From NCBI GenBank assembly GCA_029932495.1, contig JAOZPY010000183.1, positions 1-6,026 on the forward strand: a stretch of DNA of 6,026 nucleotides, given 5' to 3'. Shown here piece after piece: positions 1-5,954 of this stretch (its first letter is position 1; every line of letters starts with the position of its first letter). The translations under genes and the position numbers were made by a program. This DNA comes from Desulfobacterales bacterium. GTDB lineage: Bacteria; Desulfobacterota; Desulfobacteria; Desulfobacterales; JAFDCJ01. The notes beneath the pieces were generated by a model, which ran no database searches, was not told the DNA's origin, and worked only from the letters and a program-made list of their open reading frames with translations.

Positions 1-6
1 GAGCAT
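1..6 (-). CDS. rplP: Ribosomal protein L16, first two codons only
   Basis: Only ATG CTC (Met-Leu) lies inside the window, so the protein cannot be recognised from its own sequence. The call rests on position: rplP follows rpsC in nearly all bacterial S10 operons, and L16 proteins commonly begin Met-Leu. A good ribosome binding site, AGGAG at 15-19, lies 8 nt before the ATG, which supports a real start. L16 binds 23S rRNA near the A site and the peptidyl-transferase centre. It is separated from rpsC by a 99-nt spacer, longer than usual for this pair. The identity is inferred from gene order. Confidence 0.8.
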
Positions 7-35
7 ATTGTAAACTCCTGTTAGCTATGGCCGGA

Positions 36-87
36 TACGGGCTGCGGGTTAAAAATTCAGAACCGCCTCTAATCGGTCTTGCCCGTA
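36..87 (-). other. Long-range 7-bp inverted repeat in the rpsC-rplP spacer
   Basis: Bases 36-42 (tacgggc) and 81-87 (gcccgta) are perfect reverse complements, enclosing 38 nt. In the transcript this would close a stem-loop between the rpsC stop and the rplP ribosome binding site. Inside the loop, 62-65 and 74-77 (accg/cggt) could form a small second stem. No U-tract follows on the transcript side, so it does not look like an intrinsic terminator. Its function is unknown; it could be an RNA processing or translational control site, or chance. Confidence 0.35.
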
Positions 88-105
88 ATCTGCGACAAAT
101 ATTGG

Positions 106-759
106 TTAAGCGGTTGCCGCCTCCACCGGTTCTTTTTTCAGTATTTCCCCTTTAAAAATAAAAACCTTGACTCCGATGATGCCGTAAGTTGTGCGCGCTT
201 CGATAAAACCGTAATCAATATCCGCCCGCAGGGTATGCAGCGGCACCCGCCCTTCCCGGTACCACTCGGTGCGGGCCATTTCAGCACCCCCCAGCCTGCC
301 GGCACAGATAATTTTCACACCCAGCGCGCCAAAACGCATCGCCGACGACACGCCCCTTTTCATGGCTCGCCGGAAGGCCACTCTTCTTTCGATCTGCTGG
401 GCGACATTTTCAGCAACCAGTTGGGCGTCGATTTCAGGCTTTCGCACCTCCTGGATGTCAATCAGAAGTTCATGGGAGGTTAGTTTTTCAAGTTCTTTTT
501 TCAGCTGGGAAATCTCGGCGCCCTTTTTCCCGATTACGATTCCCGGCCGTGCCGTATATATTCGCAGCCTCACGCGCCTGGAGGACCGTTCAATTTCAAT
601 CCGGGAAACACCGGCATGGTAAAGCCTCTTTTTTATGAATGTGCGCAACTTATGATCTTCAAGAAAATACTTCGCGTAGTTCTTTCCTCCGAACCACCGC
701 GATTCCCACGTTTTTACAATTCCCAGTCTTAATCCGATCGGATTTACTTTTTGACCCAA
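106..759 (-). CDS. rpsC: 30S ribosomal protein S3
   Basis: S3 binds 16S rRNA in the 30S head at the mRNA entry channel and contributes to mRNA helicase activity with S4 and S5. The 217-residue product begins MGQKVNPIGLRLG, the conserved S3 N-terminus. A type II KH domain carries the GxxG loop as IGKKG (residues 76-80). The C-terminal domain has GRLGGAEMAR (154-163) and YREGRVPLHTLRADIDYG (167-184), both family hallmarks. The length is within the usual range. The start codon is TTG, not ATG: homology places the protein start exactly there, and a strong AAAGGAGG ribosome binding site lies 6 nt upstream, overlapping the rplV stop codon. Only 12 nt separate it from rplV, so the two are probably translationally linked. 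Confidence 0.98.
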   Translation of the reverse strand: MGQKVNPIGLRLGIVKTWESRWFGGKNYAKYFLEDHKLRTFIKKRLYHAGVSRIEIERSSRRVRLRIYTARPGIVIGKKGAEISQLKKELEKLTSHELLIDIQEVRKPEIDAQLVAENVAQQIERRVAFRRAMKRGVSSAMRFGALGVKIICAGRLGGAEMARTEWYREGRVPLHTLRADIDYGFIEARTTYGIIGVKVFIFKGEILKKEPVEAATA

Positions 760-765
760 GCTTGG

Positions 766-773
766 CCTCCTTT
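766..773 (-). promoter_or_regulatory. Strong ribosome binding site for the TTG start of rpsC
   Basis: On the minus strand this reads AAAGGAGG, 6 nt before the TTG at 757-759. It overlaps the rplV stop codon (TAA, 772-774). It settles the choice of the non-ATG start and may compensate for it, allowing terminating rplV ribosomes to reinitiate. Confidence 0.85.
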
Positions 774-1116
774 ACTGAACCGAAGTTTCCTCGGATAAAA
801 CGACGGTAATGTGGCTGGTACGTTTCAAAATTCGTGTCCCCCTGCCCCGCGCCCGGGCTTTCCAACGTTTCAAACTCGGTCCCTGGTCGGCAGTAATATT
901 TTGGACCACCAGCAGATCAATATCGACATCCGGGTTTTGATCTGCATTGGCAACGGCCGAACGGATAATTTTTTCCAGTATGGCAGCTGCTTTCTGGGGC
1001 ATAAACTTAAGAACCTGCAATGCGTTTTCAACCGGCTTTCCCTTGACCGCATCAACCACTTTGCGCACTTTAAGCGGTGAAATACGCACATATTTTGATA
1101 CAGCTTTGACCTCCAT
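772..1116 (-). CDS. rplV: 50S ribosomal protein L22
   Basis: L22 is an early-assembly 23S rRNA-binding protein; its long beta-hairpin lines the peptide exit tunnel next to L4. The 114-residue product starts MEVKAVSKYVRISPLKVR, the typical L22 N-terminus. The tunnel hairpin lies at about residues 79-103, with the basic tip RARGRG (88-93), followed by the conserved ILKRTSHITVVLSE strand. The hairpin shows no deletion of the kind linked to macrolide resistance. The ATG is preceded by AAGGG 9 nt upstream. A 120-nt non-coding spacer separates it from rpsS, unusual for genes that normally nearly abut, while rpsC follows after 12 nt. Confidence 0.98.
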   Translation of the reverse strand: MEVKAVSKYVRISPLKVRKVVDAVKGKPVENALQVLKFMPQKAAAILEKIIRSAVANADQNPDVDIDLLVVQNITADQGPSLKRWKARARGRGTRILKRTSHITVVLSEETSVQ

Positions 1117-1236
1117 CTTCGGTAACCCTTTATGTTAGGTGTTCGCATTCCAGGTGCCAGTTCCTGAGATTTACGTTGATGGCCCGCCACCTGAAACCCC
1201 AGAGTCAAACAATTACCAAAACCAAACGCCCTGGAA
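1117..1236 (-). other. Unusually long rpsS-rplV spacer with inverted repeats
   Basis: These 120 nt hold no supported ORF. Two interlocking complementarities are visible: ttccagg (1148-1154) with cctggaa (1230-1236), spanning nearly the whole spacer, and caggtg (1151-1156) with cacctg (1188-1193). They share bases and so cannot both form completely. The recurring CAGGTG, CACCTG and ACACCT words look like a decayed dispersed palindromic repeat, but that is an impression, not a match. The rplV ribosome binding site lies at 1126-1130. Confidence 0.4.
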
Positions 1237-1518
1237 TTATCTTTTCAGCTTAGATTTTTTATCGCCGGCATGCCCGTAAAAAGTGCGTGTCGGCGAAAAT
1301 TCACCTAGTTTATGGCCCACCATGTTTTCCGATATAAAAACCGGCATAAATTTACGGCCGTTGTGGACCGCCAGGGTGATACCAACCATTTCCGGTACAA
1401 TCGTTGAGCGTCTGGACCAGGTTCTGATGACGCGACTGCTGCGGGTCTCCTGGGCCGCAAGCACCTTGTTCATCAGTTTTGGTTCGACATAAGGACCTTT
1501 TTTTAACGATCGCGGCAT
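1237..1518 (-). CDS. rpsS: 30S ribosomal protein S19
   Basis: S19 sits in the 30S head with S13 and contacts 16S rRNA and the intersubunit bridge region. The 93-residue product begins MPRSLKKGPYVEPKL and contains TWSRRSTIVPEMVGITLAVHNG (residues 33-54, with one small gap from textbook forms) and VGHKLGEFSPTRTFYGHAG (67-85), both diagnostic. The reading frame is open 7 codons further upstream to a TTG, but the ATG at 1516-1518 is preferred: it matches the universal MPRS start and has GGAG 5 nt upstream (1524-1527). It lies 59 nt after rplB, and a 120-nt spacer follows before rplV. The length is normal and no odd residues are seen. Confidence 0.98.
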   Translation of the reverse strand: MPRSLKKGPYVEPKLMNKVLAAQETRSSRVIRTWSRRSTIVPEMVGITLAVHNGRKFMPVFISENMVGHKLGEFSPTRTFYGHAGDKKSKLKR

Positions 1519-1541
1519 AGTTTCTCCAATTTCTCCCAATG

Positions 1542-1569
1542 ACGCCTTTCATATCCCGGCGTTTGCCGG
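1542..1569 (-). other. Small competing hairpins in the rplB-rpsS spacer
   Basis: ccggc (1556-1560) and gccgg (1565-1569) form a 5-bp stem with a 4-nt loop. An alternative pairs acgcc (1542-1546) with ggcgt (1558-1562) and shares bases with the first. Both lie upstream of the rpsS ribosome binding site. There is no U-tract, so a terminator is unlikely. Short stems like these can arise by chance. Confidence 0.3.
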
Positions 1570-1577
1570 TTCAGCGT

Positions 1578-2405
1578 CTATTTCTTGGAACGTTTTCGAA
1601 CGATCAGTCGATCGCTGCTCTTGTTCTTTCGCGTCTTATATCCTTTGGTGGGCATGCCCCAGGGACTGCAAGGATGACGGCCCCCTGAAGACCTTCCCTC
1701 ACCACCGCCCATGGGATGATCCACCGGGTTCATGGCCACGCCCCGGACTTTCGGCCGCTTGCCCAGCCACCGCTTCCGTCCGGCTTTGCCCAGGGCGATA
1801 TTCTCATGCATGACATTGCCCAACTGGCCGATGGTGGCCTGGCAATTAAGCAACACCATGCGGACCTCACCGGAAGGCATCTTGATTAAAGCATAGCGAT
1901 CCTCTTTGGCCATCAATTGAGCGTAAGTCCCGGCGCTTCTGACAATCTGCCCCCCTTTGCCGGCCTGCAGTTCGATGTTGTGGATCTGCGTGCCCAACGG
2001 GATATTGCTCAACGGCAGCGCATTGCCCGGCTTGATATCGGCCTGCGGACCGGACTGCACGACGTCGTTTACGCTTAAATGCAGCGGCGCCAGGATATAT
2101 CTTTTTTCGCCATCGGCATAATGCAACAATGCGATTCGGGCCGAGCGGTTTGGATCATACTCGATGGAAGCCACCCGGGCCGGAATCCCGGGTTTATCGC
2201 GTTTAAAGTCGATCATGCGATAATGTCTTTTATGCCCTCCGCCCCGATGCCGGGAAGTCACCCGGCCATTGGCATTGCGGCCGCCTGATTTTTTCAACGC
2301 CTTGACCAGCCGTTTTTCAGGTCTGCTTTTCGTAACCTCTTCAAACGATGCGTAAGTCTGAAACCGCCGTCCCGGCGATGTTGGTTTTACCTTTTTTACA
2401 GCCAT
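1578..2405 (-). CDS. rplB: 50S ribosomal protein L2
   Basis: L2 is a primary 23S rRNA-binding protein needed for subunit joining and close to the peptidyl-transferase centre. The 275-residue product has MAVKKVKPTSPGRR at the start, an OB-like first domain with GGGHKR (55-60) and YDPNRSARIALLHY (83-96), an SH3-like domain with the conserved AGKGGQIVRSAGTYAQL (148-164), and the C-terminal MNPVDHPMGGGEG (225-237). The functionally important His (E. coli His229) is kept at residue 230; the second His of the DHPH motif is Met. The GGRHPCSPWG tail fits Desulfobacterota. The frame is open 15 codons upstream to a TTG, but the chosen ATG fits the family and has GGAG 6 nt before it. A perfect hairpin lies just upstream. 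Confidence 0.98.
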   Translation of the reverse strand: MAVKKVKPTSPGRRFQTYASFEEVTKSRPEKRLVKALKKSGGRNANGRVTSRHRGGGHKRHYRMIDFKRDKPGIPARVASIEYDPNRSARIALLHYADGEKRYILAPLHLSVNDVVQSGPQADIKPGNALPLSNIPLGTQIHNIELQAGKGGQIVRSAGTYAQLMAKEDRYALIKMPSGEVRMVLLNCQATIGQLGNVMHENIALGKAGRKRWLGKRPKVRGVAMNPVDHPMGGGEGRSSGGRHPCSPWGMPTKGYKTRKNKSSDRLIVRKRSKK

Positions 2406-2411
2406 CTTATG

Positions 2412-2415
2412 CTCC
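2412..2415 (-). promoter_or_regulatory. Ribosome binding site deciding the rplB start
   Basis: GGAG (inside GGGAG) lies 6 nt before the ATG at 2403-2405. It supports the MAVKK start over the in-frame TTG at 2448-2450. Its 5' side is only 5 to 6 nt from the base of the 2422-2444 hairpin, so folding there could affect ribosome access. Confidence 0.75.
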
Positions 2416-2421
2416 CAGTGG

Positions 2422-2444
2422 CCCGGATAAATCGCAGATCCGGG
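2422..2444 (-). other. Perfect 7-bp hairpin in the rplW-rplB spacer
   Basis: cccggat (2422-2428) and atccggg (2438-2444) are perfect reverse complements with a 9-nt loop. The hairpin lies entirely between the rplW stop and the rplB ribosome binding site. The transcript continues with GCCACTGGGAG rather than a U-tract, so it is not an intrinsic terminator. It may be an RNA processing, stability or translational control element; this is inference. It resembles the rplC-rplD hairpin in geometry (7-bp stem, 9-nt loop). Confidence 0.55.
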
Positions 2445-2467
2445 ATGCAAAAATCATTGGTTGCCTT

Positions 2468-2755
2468 CTACACACCCTCAAAAAAATCAATCCGCTCCCC
2501 GGGCATCAAGCGTACGATTGCCTTTTTCCAGTCCCGACGCTTGCCGATAATGGGCCCTCTTTTTTTGGTTTTGCCCTTAACCTGCATGGTTCTTACTTCA
2601 GCCACCCGGACATTGAAAACAGACTCAATGGCCCGTTTGATTTCAATTCGATTCGCCAGGCGGTCCACCTCAAAGGTGAGTTGGTTGTGCATTTCTTTCT
2701 GAATACTGGTTTTTTCAGTAATTAAGGGTTTCCTGATTATTTTTCGGGAAATCAT
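2468..2755 (-). CDS. rplW: 50S ribosomal protein L23
   Basis: L23 sits at the peptide tunnel exit on domain III of 23S rRNA and is the docking site for trigger factor and the signal recognition particle. The 95-residue product has the family start (IIRKPLITEKTS, residues 6-17), the TFEVDRLANRIEIKRAIESVF segment (27-47, one Asn-Arg variation aside), and the basic loop GKTKKRGPIIGKRRDWKKA (61-79). The end ERIDFFEG is typical. Its ATG overlaps the rplD stop as ATGA, indicating translational coupling, and GGAGG lies 8 nt upstream inside rplD. A 62-nt spacer to rplB follows. Nothing is truncated. Confidence 0.97.
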   Translation of the reverse strand: MISRKIIRKPLITEKTSIQKEMHNQLTFEVDRLANRIEIKRAIESVFNVRVAEVRTMQVKGKTKKRGPIIGKRRDWKKAIVRLMPGERIDFFEGV

Positions 2756-3375
2756 GCGCGCAACCTCCCCTCGATGTTTTTTACGGCCGGCTCCAGCAGC
2801 ACCAGCGTACGGTACTTGAGAACGTCATAAACATTCAGACCTTCGCTTCTGAGCACCTTCACTTTGGGAACGTTCCTGGAGGACAGTTCCAGCTTCTCAT
2901 TCTTTTTTTCGGTAACAATCAAAACACTGTCGAGGCTCAATGCTTTAAGCACACCGACAAATGTTCCGGTTTTAACTTCTTCGAGTTCGAAGCGATCCAG
3001 CACCACAATCGCCTTGTCCTGCAGCTTGCTGCTCAAGGCCATTTTCAGCGCCAGCTTTCTCACTTTCTTGGGAGGCCTATAAGTATAATTTCTCCCATCC
3101 GGTCCGAAAACCACTCCGCCTCCCCGCAACAACGGAGACTTGACATCCCCCCGACGGGCCCGACCCGTTCCTTTCTGGCGAAAAAGCTTTTTCCCGCTGC
3201 CCTGCACCTCACTGCGATGCCTGACCGTGGCGGTTGCGGCCCGTCTGCCGGCCAGCTGCATCGTAACAATTTCATGCAAAACACTGGTCTTGACAGGCAC
3301 ATCGAACACATCATCTGCAAGCTGCGTTTGCGCAATCTGCTGGCCTTCTATGTTTTGTACATCTACAACCGGCAT
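2752..3375 (-). CDS. rplD: 50S ribosomal protein L4
   Basis: L4 binds domain I of 23S rRNA; its extended loop lines the exit tunnel constriction with L22. In E. coli L4 also represses the S10 operon through the rpsJ leader. The 207-residue product starts MPVVDVQNIEG, has the tunnel loop at about residues 43-97 with GSGKKLFRQKGTGRARRG (59-76) and SPLLRGGGVVFGP (80-92), and a C-terminal Rossmann-like part ending NVYDVLKYRTLVLLEPAV (181-198). The Lys of the GKK macrolide-contact region is kept. An in-frame ATG exists 12 codons upstream at 3409-3411, but it lies in a hairpin loop with no good binding site; the chosen ATG has AGAGGA 5 nt upstream and fits the family length. Confidence 0.98.
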   Translation of the reverse strand: MPVVDVQNIEGQQIAQTQLADDVFDVPVKTSVLHEIVTMQLAGRRAATATVRHRSEVQGSGKKLFRQKGTGRARRGDVKSPLLRGGGVVFGPDGRNYTYRPPKKVRKLALKMALSSKLQDKAIVVLDRFELEEVKTGTFVGVLKALSLDSVLIVTEKKNEKLELSSRNVPKVKVLRSEGLNVYDVLKYRTLVLLEPAVKNIEGRLRA

Positions 3376-3380
3376 ACTTT

Positions 3381-3386
3381 TCCTCT
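3381..3386 (-). promoter_or_regulatory. Ribosome binding site deciding the rplD start
   Basis: AGAGGA lies 5 nt before the ATG at 3373-3375. The alternative upstream ATG (3409-3411) has no comparable site and falls in the loop of the 3398-3420 hairpin, so the downstream start is preferred. Confidence 0.8.
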
Positions 3387-3397
3387 TATATTGTTTG

Positions 3398-3420
3398 CGG
3401 CCCGCGCCCATCCCGGGCCG
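3398..3420 (-). other. GC-rich 7-bp hairpin upstream of rplD
   Basis: cggcccg (3398-3404) and cgggccg (3414-3420) are perfect reverse complements with a 9-nt loop; all seven pairs are G-C. The stem ends 11 nt before the rplD ribosome binding site. The transcript after the stem is CAAACAATATAAGAGG, with no U-tract, so it is not a standard terminator. Because rplD encodes L4, the known autoregulator of this operon in E. coli, a control role is conceivable but unproven. Confidence 0.6.
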
Positions 3421-3473
3421 TTAGGCAAGCTGTTGAAAAGCCACTGCACCGGCAATGCTTCTCAAAACCCCTG

Positions 3474-4109
3474 CTATTGCTGTTTGAACTTAAGCTTATT
3501 AACGGTTACCAGACCGGACTGTGACCCCGGTACCGCGCCCTTGATCAAAAGCATATTGTCATCCGCGCGGATATCAACGATCTCCAAATTGCGGGCTGTT
3601 TGGCGCACATTGCCGTATTGCCCGGGAAGTTTTTTACCCTTAATAACCTTTGAAGGTGTTGCGCTACAACCGATCGAGCCCGGCCGGCGAATATTTTTAC
3701 TGCCGTGGGTCATGGGACCGCGGTGAAAACCGTGGCGTTTGATGACGCCTGAAAAACCACGCCCTTTTGTTGTACCCACTACATCCACCCGCTCGCCGAC
3801 GGAAAACATCTCAAGGGTGATTTTCTGCCCGAGGCTATACTCCTCAGGGTTTTCCACGGGAAACTCCCTCAGATAACGAAAACAGCGCTCACCGCTTTTT
3901 TTGAAGTGCCCCTTCAACGGCCGGTTTACCCGATTTTCCTTTTTTTCACTAAAACCCAGCTGCAACGCATCGTATCCATCCCTTGAACGAGTTTTAATTT
4001 GCGTCACCACACAGGGGCCGGTCTCAATAACAGTCACCGGAACATATCTTCCGTCAGGGGTGAACAACCCCGTCATGCCCATTTTTTTTCCCAAAAGTCC
4101 TTTGCACAT
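3474..4109 (-). CDS. rplC: 50S ribosomal protein L3
   Basis: L3 is an early 50S assembly protein whose extension reaches toward the peptidyl-transferase centre. The 211-residue product begins MCKGLLGKKMGMTGLF, a normal L3 start. It has the translation-protein beta-barrel, then the internal extension GVIKRHGFHRGPMTHGS (121-137) and GSIGCSATPSKVIKGKK (144-160), followed by LPGQYGN. The glutamine methylated by PrmB in E. coli (GSIGQNQ) is not present here; the motif is GSIGCSA, as in many non-gamma bacteria. The ribosome binding site is modest (AGGGA, 11 nt from the ATG). A run of eight A at 4082-4089 encodes the LysLys of GKKMG. Long spacers flank it: 166 nt before and 98 nt after. Confidence 0.98.
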   Translation of the reverse strand: MCKGLLGKKMGMTGLFTPDGRYVPVTVIETGPCVVTQIKTRSRDGYDALQLGFSEKKENRVNRPLKGHFKKSGERCFRYLREFPVENPEEYSLGQKITLEMFSVGERVDVVGTTKGRGFSGVIKRHGFHRGPMTHGSKNIRRPGSIGCSATPSKVIKGKKLPGQYGNVRQTARNLEIVDIRADDNMLLIKGAVPGSQSGLVTVNKLKFKQQ

Positions 4110-4144
4110 AGCCCAATGTTTCCCTGTTGCAACGACAGTTTCAT
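4073..4144 (-). CDS. Possible 23-codon upstream ORF overlapping the rplC start
   Basis: An ATG at 4142-4144 is preceded by AGAGG (4153-4157) with an 8-nt spacer, a better-placed binding site than that of rplC itself. The frame runs 23 codons (MKLSLQQGNIG...) to TGA at 4073-4075, overlapping the first codons of rplC in another frame. No homologue is recognised. It could act as a translational coupler delivering ribosomes to rplC, or be chance. The overlap contains the A8 run with an in-frame A AAA AAA heptamer, where a -1 slip would enter the rplC frame. Nothing in the sequence proves translation. Confidence 0.25.
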   Translation of the reverse strand: MKLSLQQGNIGLCAKDFWEKKWA

Positions 4145-4207
4145 TCCCCCGTCCTCTTTAACGCGAGGCCGTTTATCATGGTGACCGGTAGCCGGAATTC
4201 AGGGACC

Positions 4208-4229
4208 CGGCGGTAAATTACACCCGCCG
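4208..4229 (-). other. 6-bp GC hairpin in the rpsJ-rplC spacer
   Basis: cggcgg (4208-4213) and ccgccg (4224-4229) are perfect complements with a 10-nt loop. The hairpin lies in the middle of the 166-nt spacer, the longest in the operon. The downstream transcript is GGGTCCCTG, so there is no terminator U-tract. The rest of the spacer holds only the short candidate ORF at 4073-4144 and a few weak short inverted repeats. Confidence 0.45.
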
Positions 4230-4275
4230 CTCATCGTCGTCTTCCGGATTCCTGATCCTGAAGGGAATTTGTAAA

Positions 4276-4587
4276 TTACAGCTTTATCTCGACGTCCACC
4301 CCCGGAGATAAATCCAGTTTCATCAGAGCATCTACCGTTTGCTGAGTGGGTTCCAAAATATCGAGCAGCCGTTTGTGTGTCCGCATTTCGAATTGCTCAC
4401 GGGATTTTTTATCGATATGGGGAGAACGCAAAACGCAAAACTTGTTGATACGGGTCGGCAACGGTATAGGCCCCACAACCTTGGCGCCAGTTTTGGCTGC
4501 CGTGTCAACGATATCTGACGCAGACTGATCCAGCAGCTTGTGGTCGTAAGCTTTGAGCCTGATTCTGATCTTGGTGTTAGTTATCAT
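4276..4587 (-). CDS. rpsJ: 30S ribosomal protein S10 (NusE)
   Basis: S10 is a 30S head protein that doubles as NusE, binding NusB for antitermination and NusG to couple transcription with translation. The 103-residue product has the family signatures: IRIRLKAYDHKLLDQSA (7-23), GPIPLPTRINKFCVLRSPHI (39-58) and EMRTHKRLLDILEPTQQTVDAL (67-88, here in parts), ending GVDVEIKL. The length is typical. It is the first S10-operon gene and lies 56 nt after tuf. Its ribosome binding site is weak: AGGA lies 13 nt from the ATG, with only GAGA nearer. The 56-nt gap holds two GGAGCC copies and one GGCTC that could pair with either. No E. coli-type S10 leader is recognisable. Confidence 0.98.
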   Translation of the reverse strand: MITNTKIRIRLKAYDHKLLDQSASDIVDTAAKTGAKVVGPIPLPTRINKFCVLRSPHIDKKSREQFEMRTHKRLLDILEPTQQTVDALMKLDLSPGVDVEIKL

Positions 4588-4643
4588 GGTCTCTGTTCTT
4601 TCCTATGAGCCGGCTCCAAAACGTCCCCTTTTGAAATTGGCTC

Positions 4644-5837
<1,194 letters not shown>

Positions 5838-5845
5838 TTGTTCAT

Positions 5846-5850
5846 CCTCC
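5846..5850 (-). promoter_or_regulatory. Strong tuf ribosome binding site
   Basis: GGAGG, within GGGAGGA, lies 8 nt before the tuf ATG, near-optimal spacing and in keeping with very high expression. It is stronger than the sites ahead of rpsJ and rplC. Confidence 0.85.
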
Positions 5851-5883
5851 CATGGTTTTGGATGTTGTGGGTTTAAACGCTAT

Positions 5884-5938
5884 GGTTGCAATTCCACCGG
5901 TCGGCAACCGTTGCAGGCGCTTTTGTTGATGGCTGCCG
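5884..5938 (-). promoter_or_regulatory. Mutually exclusive hairpins in the tRNA-Thr to tuf spacer
   Basis: In transcript order, segment A (5931-5938, CGGCAGCC) can pair with segment B (5902-5909, GGUUGCCG) over 8 bp with one G-U, enclosing a 21-nt loop. Segment B can instead pair with segment C (5884-5889, GCAACC) over 6 bp, enclosing 14 nt. The two structures cannot coexist. This resembles an attenuator or processing arrangement, but no U-tract follows the second stem, and neither a leader peptide nor a promoter is evident. The function is inference. Confidence 0.4.
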
Positions 5939-5954
5939 CACGCCATGATGGTGC

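Noticed and set aside
79..483. Plus-strand open frame of 134 codons antisense to rpsC
   Set aside because: It overlaps a full-length S3 gene and resembles no protein; rpsC is certain on the opposite strand.
870..1208. Minus-strand open frame of 112 codons starting in the rpsS-rplV spacer
   Set aside because: Most of it is rplV read in another frame. Its first part crosses the spacer but has no recognised family, so the spacer is treated as non-coding.
2406..2450. 15-codon N-terminal extension of rplB from an upstream TTG
   Set aside because: L2 proteins start at the MAVxK motif. The extension would run through the hairpin and the real ribosome binding site.
3376..3411. 12-codon N-terminal extension of rplD from an ATG at 3409-3411
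   Set aside because: The ATG lies in the loop of a GC hairpin without a good binding site, and the extension does not resemble L4. The downstream ATG has AGAGGA at ideal spacing.
3398..3420. Intrinsic transcription terminator between rplC and rplD
   Set aside because: The stem is strong but no run of U follows it on the transcript, and termination here would cut off most of an essential operon.
3217..3726. Plus-strand open frame of 169 codons across the rplC-rplD junction
   Set aside because: It lies antisense to two certain ribosomal genes and the 98-nt spacer, shows no recognisable protein family and has no convincing ribosome binding site. It is a shadow frame.
5875..5910. A sigma70-type promoter for tuf in the tRNA-tuf spacer
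   Set aside because: A TTGCCG followed 17 nt later by CATAGC is the best candidate, but the -10 match is poor. Cotranscription with the tRNA is at least as likely.
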